Source: Saururus chinensis
Lineage: Eukaryota > Streptophyta > Magnoliopsida > Piperales > Saururaceae
Direction of reading: 5' to 3'
Assembly (NCBI GenBank): GCA_035235625.1
Contig: CP141148.1
Location: 32,055,057 to 32,119,056 of the forward strand
DNA: 64,000 nt
In this document: positions 1 to 12,400 of the stretch, one piece after another
How the letters are laid out: every line of letters starts with the position of its first letter
Numbering within the stretch: position 1 is the stretch's first letter
Notes under the pieces: generated by a model
What the model was told of the DNA's origin: nothing
The model's input: the letters and a program-made list of their open reading frames with translations, nothing else
Databases searched by the model: none
Position numbers and translations under genes: made by a program

Positions 1-7
1 AATTAAA

Positions 8-103
8 TTTAAGTTAATTTTATCCTTCTAAAAGATAAAATTAGTTTAATAATTATATTACTTAACTTGATATTACCTTTTAAAAGGATAAAATTAACTT
101 AAA
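8..103. repeat. AT-rich inverted repeat (fold-back) upstream of MSH5
   Basis: The segment at 8-34 and the segment at about 77-103 are near-perfect reverse complements (core AAGTTAATTTTATCCTT), separated by about 42 bases of AT-rich DNA. This looks like a small fold-back or MITE remnant about 365 bases upstream of the MSH5 start codon. The rest of the stretch to the promoter is A/T homopolymer-rich with nothing else recognisable. Confidence 0.6.
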
Positions 104-413
104 CCTAACGGCGACTGTCTAAGGGATAAAATTATATAAAAATTAAAAAAAAATTAAAAAAAAATAAAAAAAAAATTACACAAGCGTCAGCAATTTGGCT
201 AATACCTTGCGGGGCAAAAAGTAACACTAATTTGAGTATTAATAATTAAGTTTTTTTTATTTATTAATTAAATAAATTTTTTTTAATATTATTTATTTAA
301 TTTTCCTTTTCAAATATTCATGGTGGAGGCCGCAATTTTGAATTTTTAAGCCACAATGCCTTCGCGGAAAACTCGCTGCGCTTTCGGCACTTGCACTCGC
401 CCCCCACCGCGAG

Positions 414-420
414 TATAAAA
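414..420 (+). promoter_or_regulatory. TATA box of MSH5
   Basis: TATAAAA lies 48 bases before the MSH5 ATG at 468, downstream of a locally GC-rich stretch (about 360-412). The spacing allows a short 5' UTR of about 20 bases, and the motif supports choosing the ATG at 468. Confidence 0.6.
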
Positions 421-467
421 GCTGCAGCCGTTGTCTGTCGCCCAAGAAATTCGAAAAAGAACTAGAA

Positions 468-3400
468 ATGTTCTTCCCGCCATCTCCCTCGCCGGGGAAG
501 ACCCCCGGCCCCGACGCCGACATGGAAGAAGCTGAGTTTGAATCCGAATCGAAGGTTATAGTTCTTCTCTTTTTCTTCATTTTCGCCTCTCGTTTCGATC
601 TCCGGTTTCTCGATCTTCGGATCTGCGATTTCGTCGTCACTCTCCGTTCCCATTTTTTGAATTTCTCTCATGTCCACATCCGATCACCTCGCCTTTCGGA
701 GACCCGAATCTGCGGGCAAGTGCGATCTGGACCTCGTAATCATGCTAGTTTTCAGTTCATTTGTTTGATTTGTTGCTCAAATTTCGATTCTCGAATTTTC
801 GAATAAGCCTGAATCTGAGGGGAATTTCGATCTTTACCTCATAATTTCTGTTCAATTAAAACTTTGAAAGTCCAGTCGTGGGATGTGTCGCATGTTTTGC
901 TAATTTTGTGCTGAGATTTGCTGGCTTTAGTTCCTCTTGTCTCTTATAAATTTTTTTTTGCGGAAAAGATGAGGCCGAGAAAATGTGGATTCTATTTTTT
1001 CTTTAGTGTCGGATTAATTAGCTGAAAGGTGCATGCTATATTTTCGGGTTTAGGATTGATTCATGAAGCTCACGACTCGAGTTGAGATTTTGTCAGAAAA
1101 GTTATCAACCATGTACGATTTGATTGTCCTGAGCGCTAAATTTTCTTCCAGTTAGAAACTCTTAGATTTTCCGTACTGTTTGATTTGAACTATTTGCGAT
1201 GGATTTGCAGGTGTACATGGCGTGCATCATGCAAGGTCACAAGTAAGTCTGTGATCCGCAGTGCCACATTTTGAGGAAATGTTTTCCATATTTGCTGGTT
1301 GAGTTTGTGTTGCTAATTCTAATTAGGTGAAATTTTTTATGTAGCTGATATCAATTCCTGCTGGAAAAATATGAAAGAGATGGTTTTAGGATTGTCTATA
1401 TATTTGCTACCGCCTACCAGGGACCAAATTTTTATGACTGGTTGCTGAATCTTCCTTTATTCTAAATATTTTTTAATATGTAGAATTGGGGTTGCATACT
1501 ATGATTCAAGTACCCGCCAACTCTATGTCATGGAAGTTTGGGAAGATGGGAGTGAGGATTTCCCACTCATTGATCTTGGTAAGGGATTCTAATGGGTAAA
1601 CATGTTTCTACTTGTGAAAGATGAATATGCTGTTGCCTTTGAGGTTCAACTTGCAATGATCATCCAGAAAATCTTTGTCAAACTTCTTTGTTTGTACGGT
1701 TACTTATACATTAATTTCCAAGAATTTGTTGCAGTGAAATATCAAGCAAAACCTCTCATAATTTATACAAGCACCAAAAGTGAAGAATCCTTCATAACTG
1801 CTTTACAAAGAAATGGTTAGTGACTCATACATTTTTTCAAATAAAACAGTTGTTCATATTATTGTTTTAACAAACTTTATAAAATGGAACAGATGGGACC
1901 GAAAATCTTCATGAAGTGAAGCTTGTTAGAAGCTCACTTTTCAGCTATGAACAAGCTTGGCACAGGTATGCAATATTTATTTAATCTTTTTATGACAGGT
2001 GGAATATTTTATACATTTCTCTAGTGGGTAAAATACGAACATTCAAAAAAAAAAAAGAAAATAAAGAGGAATAGATATCACTAGTTTTTCCCATATTGAG
2101 TGGCCTTTCCTCTCAAGTGATGGTGGATGTAGTGATGGGTGGTGATCAGTGGTTGTGGTGGAAGGGTAGTGTGCAGTGTAGTTATAAGCAACAAAGAGAG
2201 AGGTGAAGGGAAGTGGTTATGGGAGCTAGTTGTAAGCATTCCAGCTTTCCTTAACCAAGATTTTGCACCTATTTTATGTTTGATTGTGTTTAGATGGCAG
2301 AGGTAATTTTGAGTGAAAGGAGAAGAGATGCTGTTTGAAGAAGTGAAACTGGAAGTGATTGGTATAGATATTGGAGGAGAAGACATTGCATTGATGTGAA
2401 AGGGGTGGTGGGCTGGGGAATATTGCAGGTGGGTTGGTTTGGTTATAGGAAGAGAACATGAAGTGCGAATAATATCTGGGCATATCAAAAACACTGGTGG
2501 TGGAAAGCCTGGAAAGTGTTGTTATCTTTTTCTTTCATTTGACAGCATTTCCATGGAAATTGAAGAAAGAGAATGTCAAATAGCAATGATTCAAGATGCC
2601 AAAAAATGCAGAAATATGGCTCATTTTTGCCACTTTCCCATTCAAATTCCATTGTCACTAAGAGGCTTCTCATGACTTTTATTTTCCATGCCAGATTTTA
2701 TGCTGCTCATATACTGTATAACCAACTGTCATCTATGTGTCAGTACAAGTTTGTTACTGTCATTATTTTATATTACATAAAGGCAGGGGTAAAAATGCAT
2801 CCACAGCATTTGAATTGGTGTTATCTGGTTTTGCTTGTCTCAGATTGGTCTACCTTCGGGTTTCTGGGATGGATGATGGACTCAGTATTAAGGAGAGAAT
2901 CTGCTTTGTAAGTTATCTTGAAATTGTAATCCTTTTGTATTTATGCTTCTGCAATGGGAAGATTTTTGCATCATCTAATCTTGTTTTTTTGAAAGCAGCA
3001 TCATCTATATACTTCTAATGTTATTGTCTATATCTCCTCAGTGTTGTGATGTGTCAAACCTTGTTATTGAGTCTGCAGTTGAATTCTTTGATGGATATTG
3101 GCAGTGACCTGCAAGTTCGAGCTAGTGGAGGTCTTCTAGCTATACTAGAGAATGAGAGACTTGTTGATACACTTACACAGAAGGAATCTGGAAATCCATC
3201 AATAGCTATCGATTGTTTAGCACAATTATCATTGTATTCTCCAACCTAATACTACTAAAGTCTTCCAGTAATATGTAGATTCTCAAGTGCACAACTGGTA
3301 ACTGTATTACTCTGCTTTTACCTCCACATCAGAAACAAGTTTTTGAAGTTGGATGCAGCAACTCACGAGGTGCTACAGATTTTTCAGGCTGACAAACATC

Positions 3401-6400
3401 CGAGCCACATGGGTATTGGGAGGGCAAAGGAAGGGTAAGCTACTACATGAATGCTTTGGACATCTCCAAAAGTTTCCTGTTTTATATAGATAGATCTTAC
3501 CATGTTTAAAAAGAAAGGAGGTTTAAAGAAGATATTACTAATAAATTTAAAAAAAGCATTTTCAGTGACAGTGTAAGTAAAGCACCCTTTATATCTCTAT
3601 ATAAAAATAAAGGGGATATCTAACATTATACAAACTATAGGGGTATAAAACTTATGAGTCGTACTATAAGTTATAGGAGAGAGTAACAAAAGGATGCTTG
3701 CGGAAAGTAACTAAAGTAATCAAAAACCAGTTTAGTTTTATGTTAGAGAGGTCAACAATTGAGGCTATCTTCTTATTACGACAATTAGTAGAGAAGTATA
3801 AGGATATGAGACAAAACTTTTATATGACCTTTATTGATATAGAAAAAGCTTATGATAGAGTGTTTTGATAGATCATTTGAAGTGTCTTGAAGAAAAAGAG
3901 AGTAATAAGAGGTTACATCGATATTATTAAAGATATGCACAATGGGGTAGTGAATAGTGTACAAACAATTAGGGAGAAACCAAGGAGTACTTGGTCACAA
4001 TAGCTCTACATCAAGTGTGAGGTTTAAGTCCTTGTCTTTTTGTTTTAGTTATGGATGAACTAACTACACATATACATGATAGGATACTTTAGTACTTGCT
4101 TTTTGCAGATGATGTAGTTTTAGTTAACGAGACTAGTAGGGTTAAATGCTAAACTAGAAATGTGGAGAGAACCTTTAGAATTAAAGGTAAAAAAATAAAA
4201 CTAAGATGGAGTATATGGAATTTAATTTTAAGGAAAGTAGAACTATTGGTAGAACTTTAGTTGAAATAGATGGGTAAGAAGTGCCACGATGCGAACAATT
4301 TCGATATTTGGCCTCCATTTTCCATAAAGAGGGGAATATAAATAGTAATGTGGTATTGCGTGATAGGCACATAGCTAATAGGCTTGAAGGCAAGTTTTAT
4401 AGGACAACTATTAGGCCCGCAATTCTCTACGGAGGATAATGCTGGGCACAAAAGAAAAATTATATTGATAAATTGAATGTAGTTGAAATGAGGATGCTAA
4501 GGTGGATGTGTGGAATAACTAGGAAAGATAGGATTAGAAATGAGTATATATGCAAGAACTAAAGGGTAACACCTTTAGGGGAGATGCTGAGGTAGTGTAG
4601 GTTGCGTTGGTATGAGTATGTATAAAGAAAACCCATGGATGCCTCGATAAGAAGGTTAGAAGGGATTTATGTAAATAATGCCAAAAGAGGGAGAGGGAGG
4701 CCTAAGAGAACTTGGATGAAGTTAATAAGAAAGGATATTATTAGGCTATCTTTTATGAAATCTTAGTGACAGTGATGCATTTATAAAAAATTTCTAAGAG
4801 GAGTATATCAATAATGCTTAGCAGAAAATCATAATTAATAAATGCATATCTTTCTTTCTTAATGCAGGTTTTCTGTGTTTGGAATGATGAATAAGGTATG
4901 AAACATTTGATGTGTCTATGTTCATTCTGATTATATATGCATGTATTTATTTTTTATTTACAGTGTGTGACACCAATGGGCCGGCGCCTTCTAAGGTAAA
5001 TTTGAAATTAATAATTTAGTTATATATACTAAGTCATTCCAGCTTTTCTAGAAGCTAAAATGCTATGTTTATTTCCCTTTAGAACTTGGTTCCTGAGGCC
5101 GATACTAGACCTTGATGTGTTGAACCGCCGCTTAAACTCTGTATCCTTTTTATTTTGTTACAGAGAGAAATATATCTTCTTTTTTTTTCCATTAAATTAA
5201 AAAAAAAATTGCTCTCCTCGACAAATGGAAATAAAGATATCATTTTTTCTATGCAGTGAAGACTTGCTGTCTTCAATGCATGAAACACTTAAGTCTGTTC
5301 GAGATATTCCTTATATTTTAAAGGTATCATCACTTTTTTCTTGCATAATTTATGACTTTCACAAGGTGAAAAGTTATATATGTTTTTTAAGCTGACTTGA
5401 AGAATCTGTGGATTAGCTTATGGATATTTTCTTATCAAAGAGGGAGGGAAGGCCAGGCCATTTTATCTTTATTTGGTTTTTTGTTTAAAATTATCATGAC
5501 TAAGCAGAAAACATCAACACTTTTGATTGATTCACATTAGTAGCCTAATCACATATATTAAAATTTAATTTGTCTGTTCAGGCTTCATATGTCTCACAAA
5601 ATCTTTTGAGTGAGCATCCAAGGTTGTCATATAATGTACTTCTTATCTGTGAATTTCTTATCTAATGGAGTGTCTCTTTTTCATTCTTCAAGAAATTCAA
5701 TTCGCCTAGCTCAGCATGCTTGAGTGCAGATTGGGCATCTTTTGTAAAGGTGCTGATTCGCTCCATAAAAACTTAATATTGTAGCTTTAGTTGATCCTCT
5801 CTCTCTCTAAAGTCTAATTATGTTGACACTTTTAGTTTATATTACTGATTAGTTAATTTTTTTGGATCGCTAATTATTGATTTAGTTATTCTATGGCTGT
5901 ATCTTTTATGTTGAATGCTTGTTTTATTATCATGTAACTTGATGCTACAACTGGCAATTGCACAGTTTGGTGCATTCTCATTTGATTTTTCCTTCAGCAA
6001 GAGTGGAATCTTAGCATTGCTAAAAGGGGTACGATTGTGCATTTACACTGAAGTCAGCAGAAATGTCCCGATCATATTGTTATTAAAGTTGAAGTCCTAC
6101 TTTAGCTTACGATTTTGCATTAATAAATTCACCATTCATCAATACAAAAAGTAACAAATGAAGATGGTTGTAGCAATTCATAGAAGGTCAACTTACTGAA
6201 AATGCATCTTTAAGTACATTGCTTTCTTTGTTTTTGCAGACAATTTGTGCCCTTTTACATTTGCATAAACTTTTTGAAGTTGGAATTTCTGAACATCTTC
6301 AAGAGAGTTACACCAATTTAAACTTGGATATAGTGGAAAAGGTAATGCACTTTTGGTGTCCCAGCTTTCTTCTATTATGAAATGATATAGTGCACAGTCT

Positions 6401-9400
6401 GAGTAACTATTTGTAAAGCTTCTTATGGACAATTATGATGCACTTGACCAGGCAAGTTCATGCATCACAACAGAGCTAGTTTATGTCTTTGAACTGGTTA
6501 GTATCTTTGTCATATTCATTGTCTTACCCCAATTTTGGATGTTGGTTATAATGAATTGTGTATATCATATGTATTCAGCTTTTGTTATATTTGCCTATTG
6601 AAAAACCTGACCACATGTACCGTTTAGGTAATCGGTGTCATCGATGTAAACAAAAGCAAGGAGAAGGGGTATGAGACAATAGTTAAAGAAGGTTTCTGTG
6701 ACGAGGTTAGCTTGCTATTATAATATTTTGATTGTTTTTGTTAGGATTTTTCTTTTGCTCGTCAATGGCTAGTCCAAGTTTTACTCACCCTTTCTTATTT
6801 AAATTTACCTTGGTTGTTCTTAACACGTCACTAATGTATGCATATATAAGATTGCAGATTTAGGGCTTTAGTTCTGTTAAATGATTTAAACAAGTTGGAT
6901 TTGAAAACTGTTCGTAGTGTAAAAGAATATAATATTTAAGGTTACTCCAGAAAATTTTAGTTAGGGATCAGAGACTTATATGTAAGATTAATTAAATTAT
7001 AGTAGAAGTTTGTATGAAAATAGAAGAAGAATACTAAAAAGAGGAGAGGCGAAAAGGATAGAAAGAAGCATGTAAAAGAAAAGTGGAATTCAAAGATTGG
7101 AAAGAGCAGAGGAGAGATTAATTAGGAAGCAAGACTGTATGAACGACATCTAATAAATTTTAGAAAAGTGGCATTCAATTTTTTTTTTTAACTTCATATC
7201 TGGATTTTCATTTGTAGCCTACAAAAAGGATTTTTCTATAAATCATGCCACCTAAAAGAAGATTTTGTGGAAGTAAATCTATGAGTGTTATTCTAATAAT
7301 TTTATTTTGGACTGTTAAATTGAGAAGCTACATCTTAAATGAATAACTGGACTTTGCAGTCTACTTGTCTCTAGGTAATAACTTTCATTCCTCATAAGCT
7401 TTGGACTCTTTAAATAACTAAATGTGCTTTCTTTGTCTCAATTTACAGTTCTAGATGAATAGAACTTATGATTAGTACTGGACAAATGGAGATCAAGTTG
7501 GAATTTTGTTGTGGCTTCATCATCTCATTTGTCTAATATTCCCTTCTTCCTCAGCAGAAGTTGCAGGAACTGCTTATAAATCATTTTTTTTTCTGTGTCA
7601 AATTTGATATGGATAGTAACATTTACATAACTTATCTCTGTGAGCACTGGACTCCAAATGCATATATTATTTGTATTCTAAAATCATTATTTTTTATTTC
7701 ACCTGTAGCTGGATGAATTGAGGATGATGTATGATGAGTTGCCTGAGTTTTTGGAGGAGGTACATAGTTGTTTTGGTTCATGCTACTGATCTGAATGTCA
7801 GAGTACATTACTGTTGAGGTGCTTATATGCTTTTATTAATATAATTGTTCTATCTAAAATGCAGGTTTCATCTATTGAAATTGGACGCCTTCCTCCTCTT
7901 CACAGAAATGAACTTGCTCCACGTATTGTTTATGTACATCAAGTAGGTGTGTCCTTTTCTTCTCAACTAAATTACCGTAATAAGTTAATTACGTTATAGT
8001 GCTGTATCTTTCTTTTCAAGAGGTGCAACTCTGCCATTTTCTAATTTTATCTTAGTTGCCGTTGTATTTGAAATGGACTTTCATTCAGTCTCATTGTATG
8101 CTTACTTTGATCTCTTCTTACATACTTTCTGTTGTTGAGATGGTTTTGTAGTACAATCACGCTAAGCTGATATAGTAATATGTTATGAAATTATCTCGTT
8201 TTTACAGGATATCTGATGTGCATTTATGAAGATAAACTTGATGAAACCATCTTAGAGGAACTGGAAGACTTTAAATTTGCAGTAAGTGAAAGGATGCCAA
8301 TATCAATTTATTCTGATGCTAAGTATACTATTCTTAGAGTGTTACAATCCCAGAATGAAATATGAACTCAATATTAATTTAAATGGATACTTGGATAAGG
8401 CAGTTTAAATTGTTGTTTTGATAGATTTTTTTAATTCTTCATTCATTTTGACCTCTTATTGGACTCAGTGGGCTAAACTGAATTGTCTGCTGTTAGAGCA
8501 ATGAACGATATACAAAAAGCAAATGCTTCAACTTTTCTGCTGACACTGATTTTGAAAAAGAAATTATGGAAATTTAAGAGAGAACAGAAAAAAACTAAAA
8601 GGAAAGAGTGACTTTTATGAGTGACAACATCTACTATATAAGTTTCAGGAGATATTTGAGTGATGCCCTAAGGAGACCATTTCCTCACCTCTCCTTGTAT
8701 TTATAGAGAAAGGTTCAGTAATAGCTCGTTTTTGGACTAATCACTTTCCAAAGGAAAATGCTTTCTTTACAGGAAGATTCATATGGGATAGCTTACCGAC
8801 TTTGCTTTAAAGTGATCACCACCATCGTTTTAAGGGGCCATTTGGCAAACGATTTGTAGTAGAAAGAAAATTGCTTTGTAAGAGAATTGATTTTTGACAA
8901 AAAAAGCAAAAGTATGATACGTTTGGTTATAGTTTTTGAGGATGATTTCAAAAAGAAATCAAATTTAAGCTCACTTTTGATTTTCATGTAAAAATGACAA
9001 AAATGCCCTTTAACATAATGGGTAAAACGGATTTGACTAATGGGCAAAACGTCTTTTCACATAATTTCAAACCAGAAAGCGATTTCTTCAAGAACTCTCC
9101 TCATTAGGAGAGTTCTTGAAGAAATCGGATTTTGGGTCAATTCGGCTTGAATTGACCCAAAAGTTGACTTATGCCAGGAAAAGCGATTTTACCTTAAGTT
9201 GTCCTTCCAAACGGTTTTTCGCCGGGAAAGTGATTTCTGAAGGCGGAAATCACCTCCTAAAAGGGCCCTAAATGGTGGGCCTCACACATCTACCGTTTGA
9301 CATGAGCCAGTAAGATCATCCTGTATGAAATTGAATGTCAAGGTAGCATTGTTCCATTCCAAAACATGGAGGTAAAGTTATGTACTATAACAGCATTTTA

Positions 9401-12400
9401 AATATTGAATGCCTTCCCTCTATGTTTAAATGATGAGGGAATGGGAATAAATGCTTGTAAAATATAACCTTCACCGCTTTCTTAAACTTCAGGGAGGTCT
9501 AGGCTCCCTTTAATGCCTCTTTTGTCAATTTTTTAATTTAAAAAAAATGGCCTTTTTTCTAAAACTGCCAGTGTACTACTCAAAATGGTAGACTAGGACT
9601 TTGTTAGCTAATTGAATGTGTTACATAAAAGTCCTTTTCTTGTTTTTTTAGCATTGGTATATTAAGTTTTTTTTTTCAGTTTAAGAATTAAAAATTTGGT
9701 ATTCCCAACCAGCTTAAGTAATGAAATCAACTACTTAGTTTTCAGATGTAGATGGTGAAAAGACTACCTTTTATTATCACACTTCCAAGACAAGGGAGTT
9801 GGACAACCTTTTTGGAGACATTTATCATAAAATCTTGGGTATGTAGATCTTCTTCTCTCTCTCTCTCTCTCAGCGAAAATTCAAGACTACCCCTATGATA
9901 AGCACTACAAACAGTATACTATGTTTGCTAACGTAATTTAAAACATTTTAACACTTGACACTGTTATATTCAAAACCTTCTACTGATTTGGTATTTCTTT
10001 GAAGTAACATGCAGCCTCCTATAGTGCAATAGGCCACATTTCTGTCCCAGCCACATATGAAAGCCACGTATGAAATATCATACTGCCTCATTCCAATATT
10101 AATAGCTACATTTGGAAAAATAGTAGTTTTTATTGAATGGTGAAACCCACATCTAAGAGAAGGGAAAATAAGCTTATGATACTCTTTTTTAAGTACTCAA
10201 CCACTTAAATTGAACAAAATGGAACTATTAATATGGTACAAACTTTTTTGTCAAATTAAGATATTAATATGGGACAGAGGGAGTATATCGTTTTTAAAAT
10301 CAAGTGTCTGTCATAAATATAATCAAAAGTGGCTTAGTTCATGAATGCCATCTGCATAGAAAATTATAAATGCTAATGTAACTTTGATTTATACAATTCC
10401 TGTGTAGAAGGTTCTGAAATATCATTGTCATCTAGAAATCAGTAGTGTGACTAATATTGTAAAGCTAGAGTTTAAACTTGGTTTTTTTATTTTTCGAATT
10501 ATATTAAAACACTATAGTTATTAAAGGGAAGCACACGTTTTTTATATCTACAAAAAGTTTTTACCAATTTTTTTCCATCATAATGCCTCAACCTCCTATC
10601 TTTCTTAGCCGTGGGAATCTGTACTTTTTGATAAATAGTACAATTTCCAAGTTTTCACGGTAGATGGAAGACTGCATTATCAGAGAACAAGAATCTCATT
10701 TTCTTCTTTTGATGTAAAGAGTAGTTTTTTTTAAAAAATGATTGTTAAAGGCAGGGGCTTTATGGTCCTACATTTATTTAAGTTTTTTTTTCAAGCAATG
10801 ACATTCATAGTGGTTTTATTTCATTAATATATTGAGAAGTTTGATAGCTTGTAAAAATTCATATAATCTATGACCTCTTTTCTACTAATACTATTTATTA
10901 TAATATGTTTCTTACAAGTTTATTGTCAGTCACTAGTTCAGAGCATTGCGCATTTGAAGCGAATTTTTTACACCTGTCTATATGCCTGGGGAATTTTTTT
11001 TAAATGGAAGATATAAATTGTCATTTTCTACAAGCATTGCTCAAACTGAGAATTTGTTTCTAATAAACAGCTAATATATGCAATAATAACTTTATTTCAG
11101 TGTGTTCAATCTACAATTTACTTCTATTTCGTCATATTGATAGTCACTTCATTGAGAGCTTTTTCCCATTTCTACTGGATTAGATCATTATATTTTTTAA
11201 CCTAATTATCACAGCATAAACATAGTAGGACAAAATTGCATATATTCTTTTATAGGTTATCCTTTTAGTAGAGAAACCATGTCAATTAATGAGGAAAAAT
11301 TATAAGCATGCGATATGAAAGGCTTGTTTCTCAATGTTCTTTCTATTACTTAGCATACCTGAATGCTACCAACTTTTTTCTTGCTCTCTCCCTGTATCTG
11401 TCTCTGAGATTAATTTTAGCCAACTTTATGCAGACATGGAACGAGTTATCATGAGGGACTTGGTGTCTCACATACTTCTATTCTCAGAACATCTTCACAG
11501 GGCAGTTAGCTTTGCAGCAGAATTAGACTGGTAAAGTTCAGAAACAAATTATTTGTAATATGCTTAAAGCCTGATATTTTACTGATGGTGCATATAAACA
11601 TGTGTCAATGCCACAGCATTGTGTCACTGGCTATGGTTGCTCGGCAGAACAATTATGTGAGGCCCTCTTTGACTGAAGATACTGGACTTCATATACGAAA
11701 TGGAAGGTATAAATGTTAAGTTTGAGAAGTTCTTTGTTCTCCAATTTTTACATACTGTGTGAAGGTGGGAGGAAAATTGATTTATCTAAGAGGACAATTC
11801 AGAGAAAATGACTGAAATGGTACAGCAGGCATGTTCTGCAGGAGATGACTGTAGAAACATTTGTTCCTAATGATACGAGGATTCCACATGATGGTATGTT
11901 GTTGCATTCTATTTACTTGGTGATGATTATAATATAAGGTGGTGGAAGATTTTTTCCTCTATCAAAATGTAAAAAAGGCAAATTTTCTAAAATTTTGTAT
12001 TTTGCATTCTAAGAGATGGAATTCGTGTAAAAGTTGAAAATGGTGTTTTTTTGACAAATCTATGGAGGCCTCTGCCTTTGCTTATTAAAACTTCCTTGGA
12101 AATAGCAAAACCCATTCATGCCAGCATATTTACTAATGTATACATAAACTTTGCATCTGTAATGTACATATTTCAAAACTTCATTTGATCTATGATATAT
12201 TTCAGGAAGAATCAACATCATTACAGGTCCTAATTATTCTGGGAAAAGCATATATATTAAGCAGGTAAAGGAAAAGAATTTCTTTTGAAGGCTGACATCC
12301 TTTAAGCAGTATTGTATGACTTGGAAATTGGGAGCTCAGTGTTTATGCATTTAAAACTTGACTGTTCCTTTTGATGCTCTTCCATTGTTCAAGAATTTCT

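Noticed and set aside
361-372. TTCGCGGAAAAC as an E2F site in the MSH5 promoter
   Set aside because: Resembles an E2F half-site but does not fit the TTTSSCGS consensus on either strand.
2081-2494. 137-codon minus-strand frame in MSH5 intron 5
   Set aside because: His/Ser/Thr/Pro-biased translation of a G-rich repetitive intron, no domain, antisense to MSH5.
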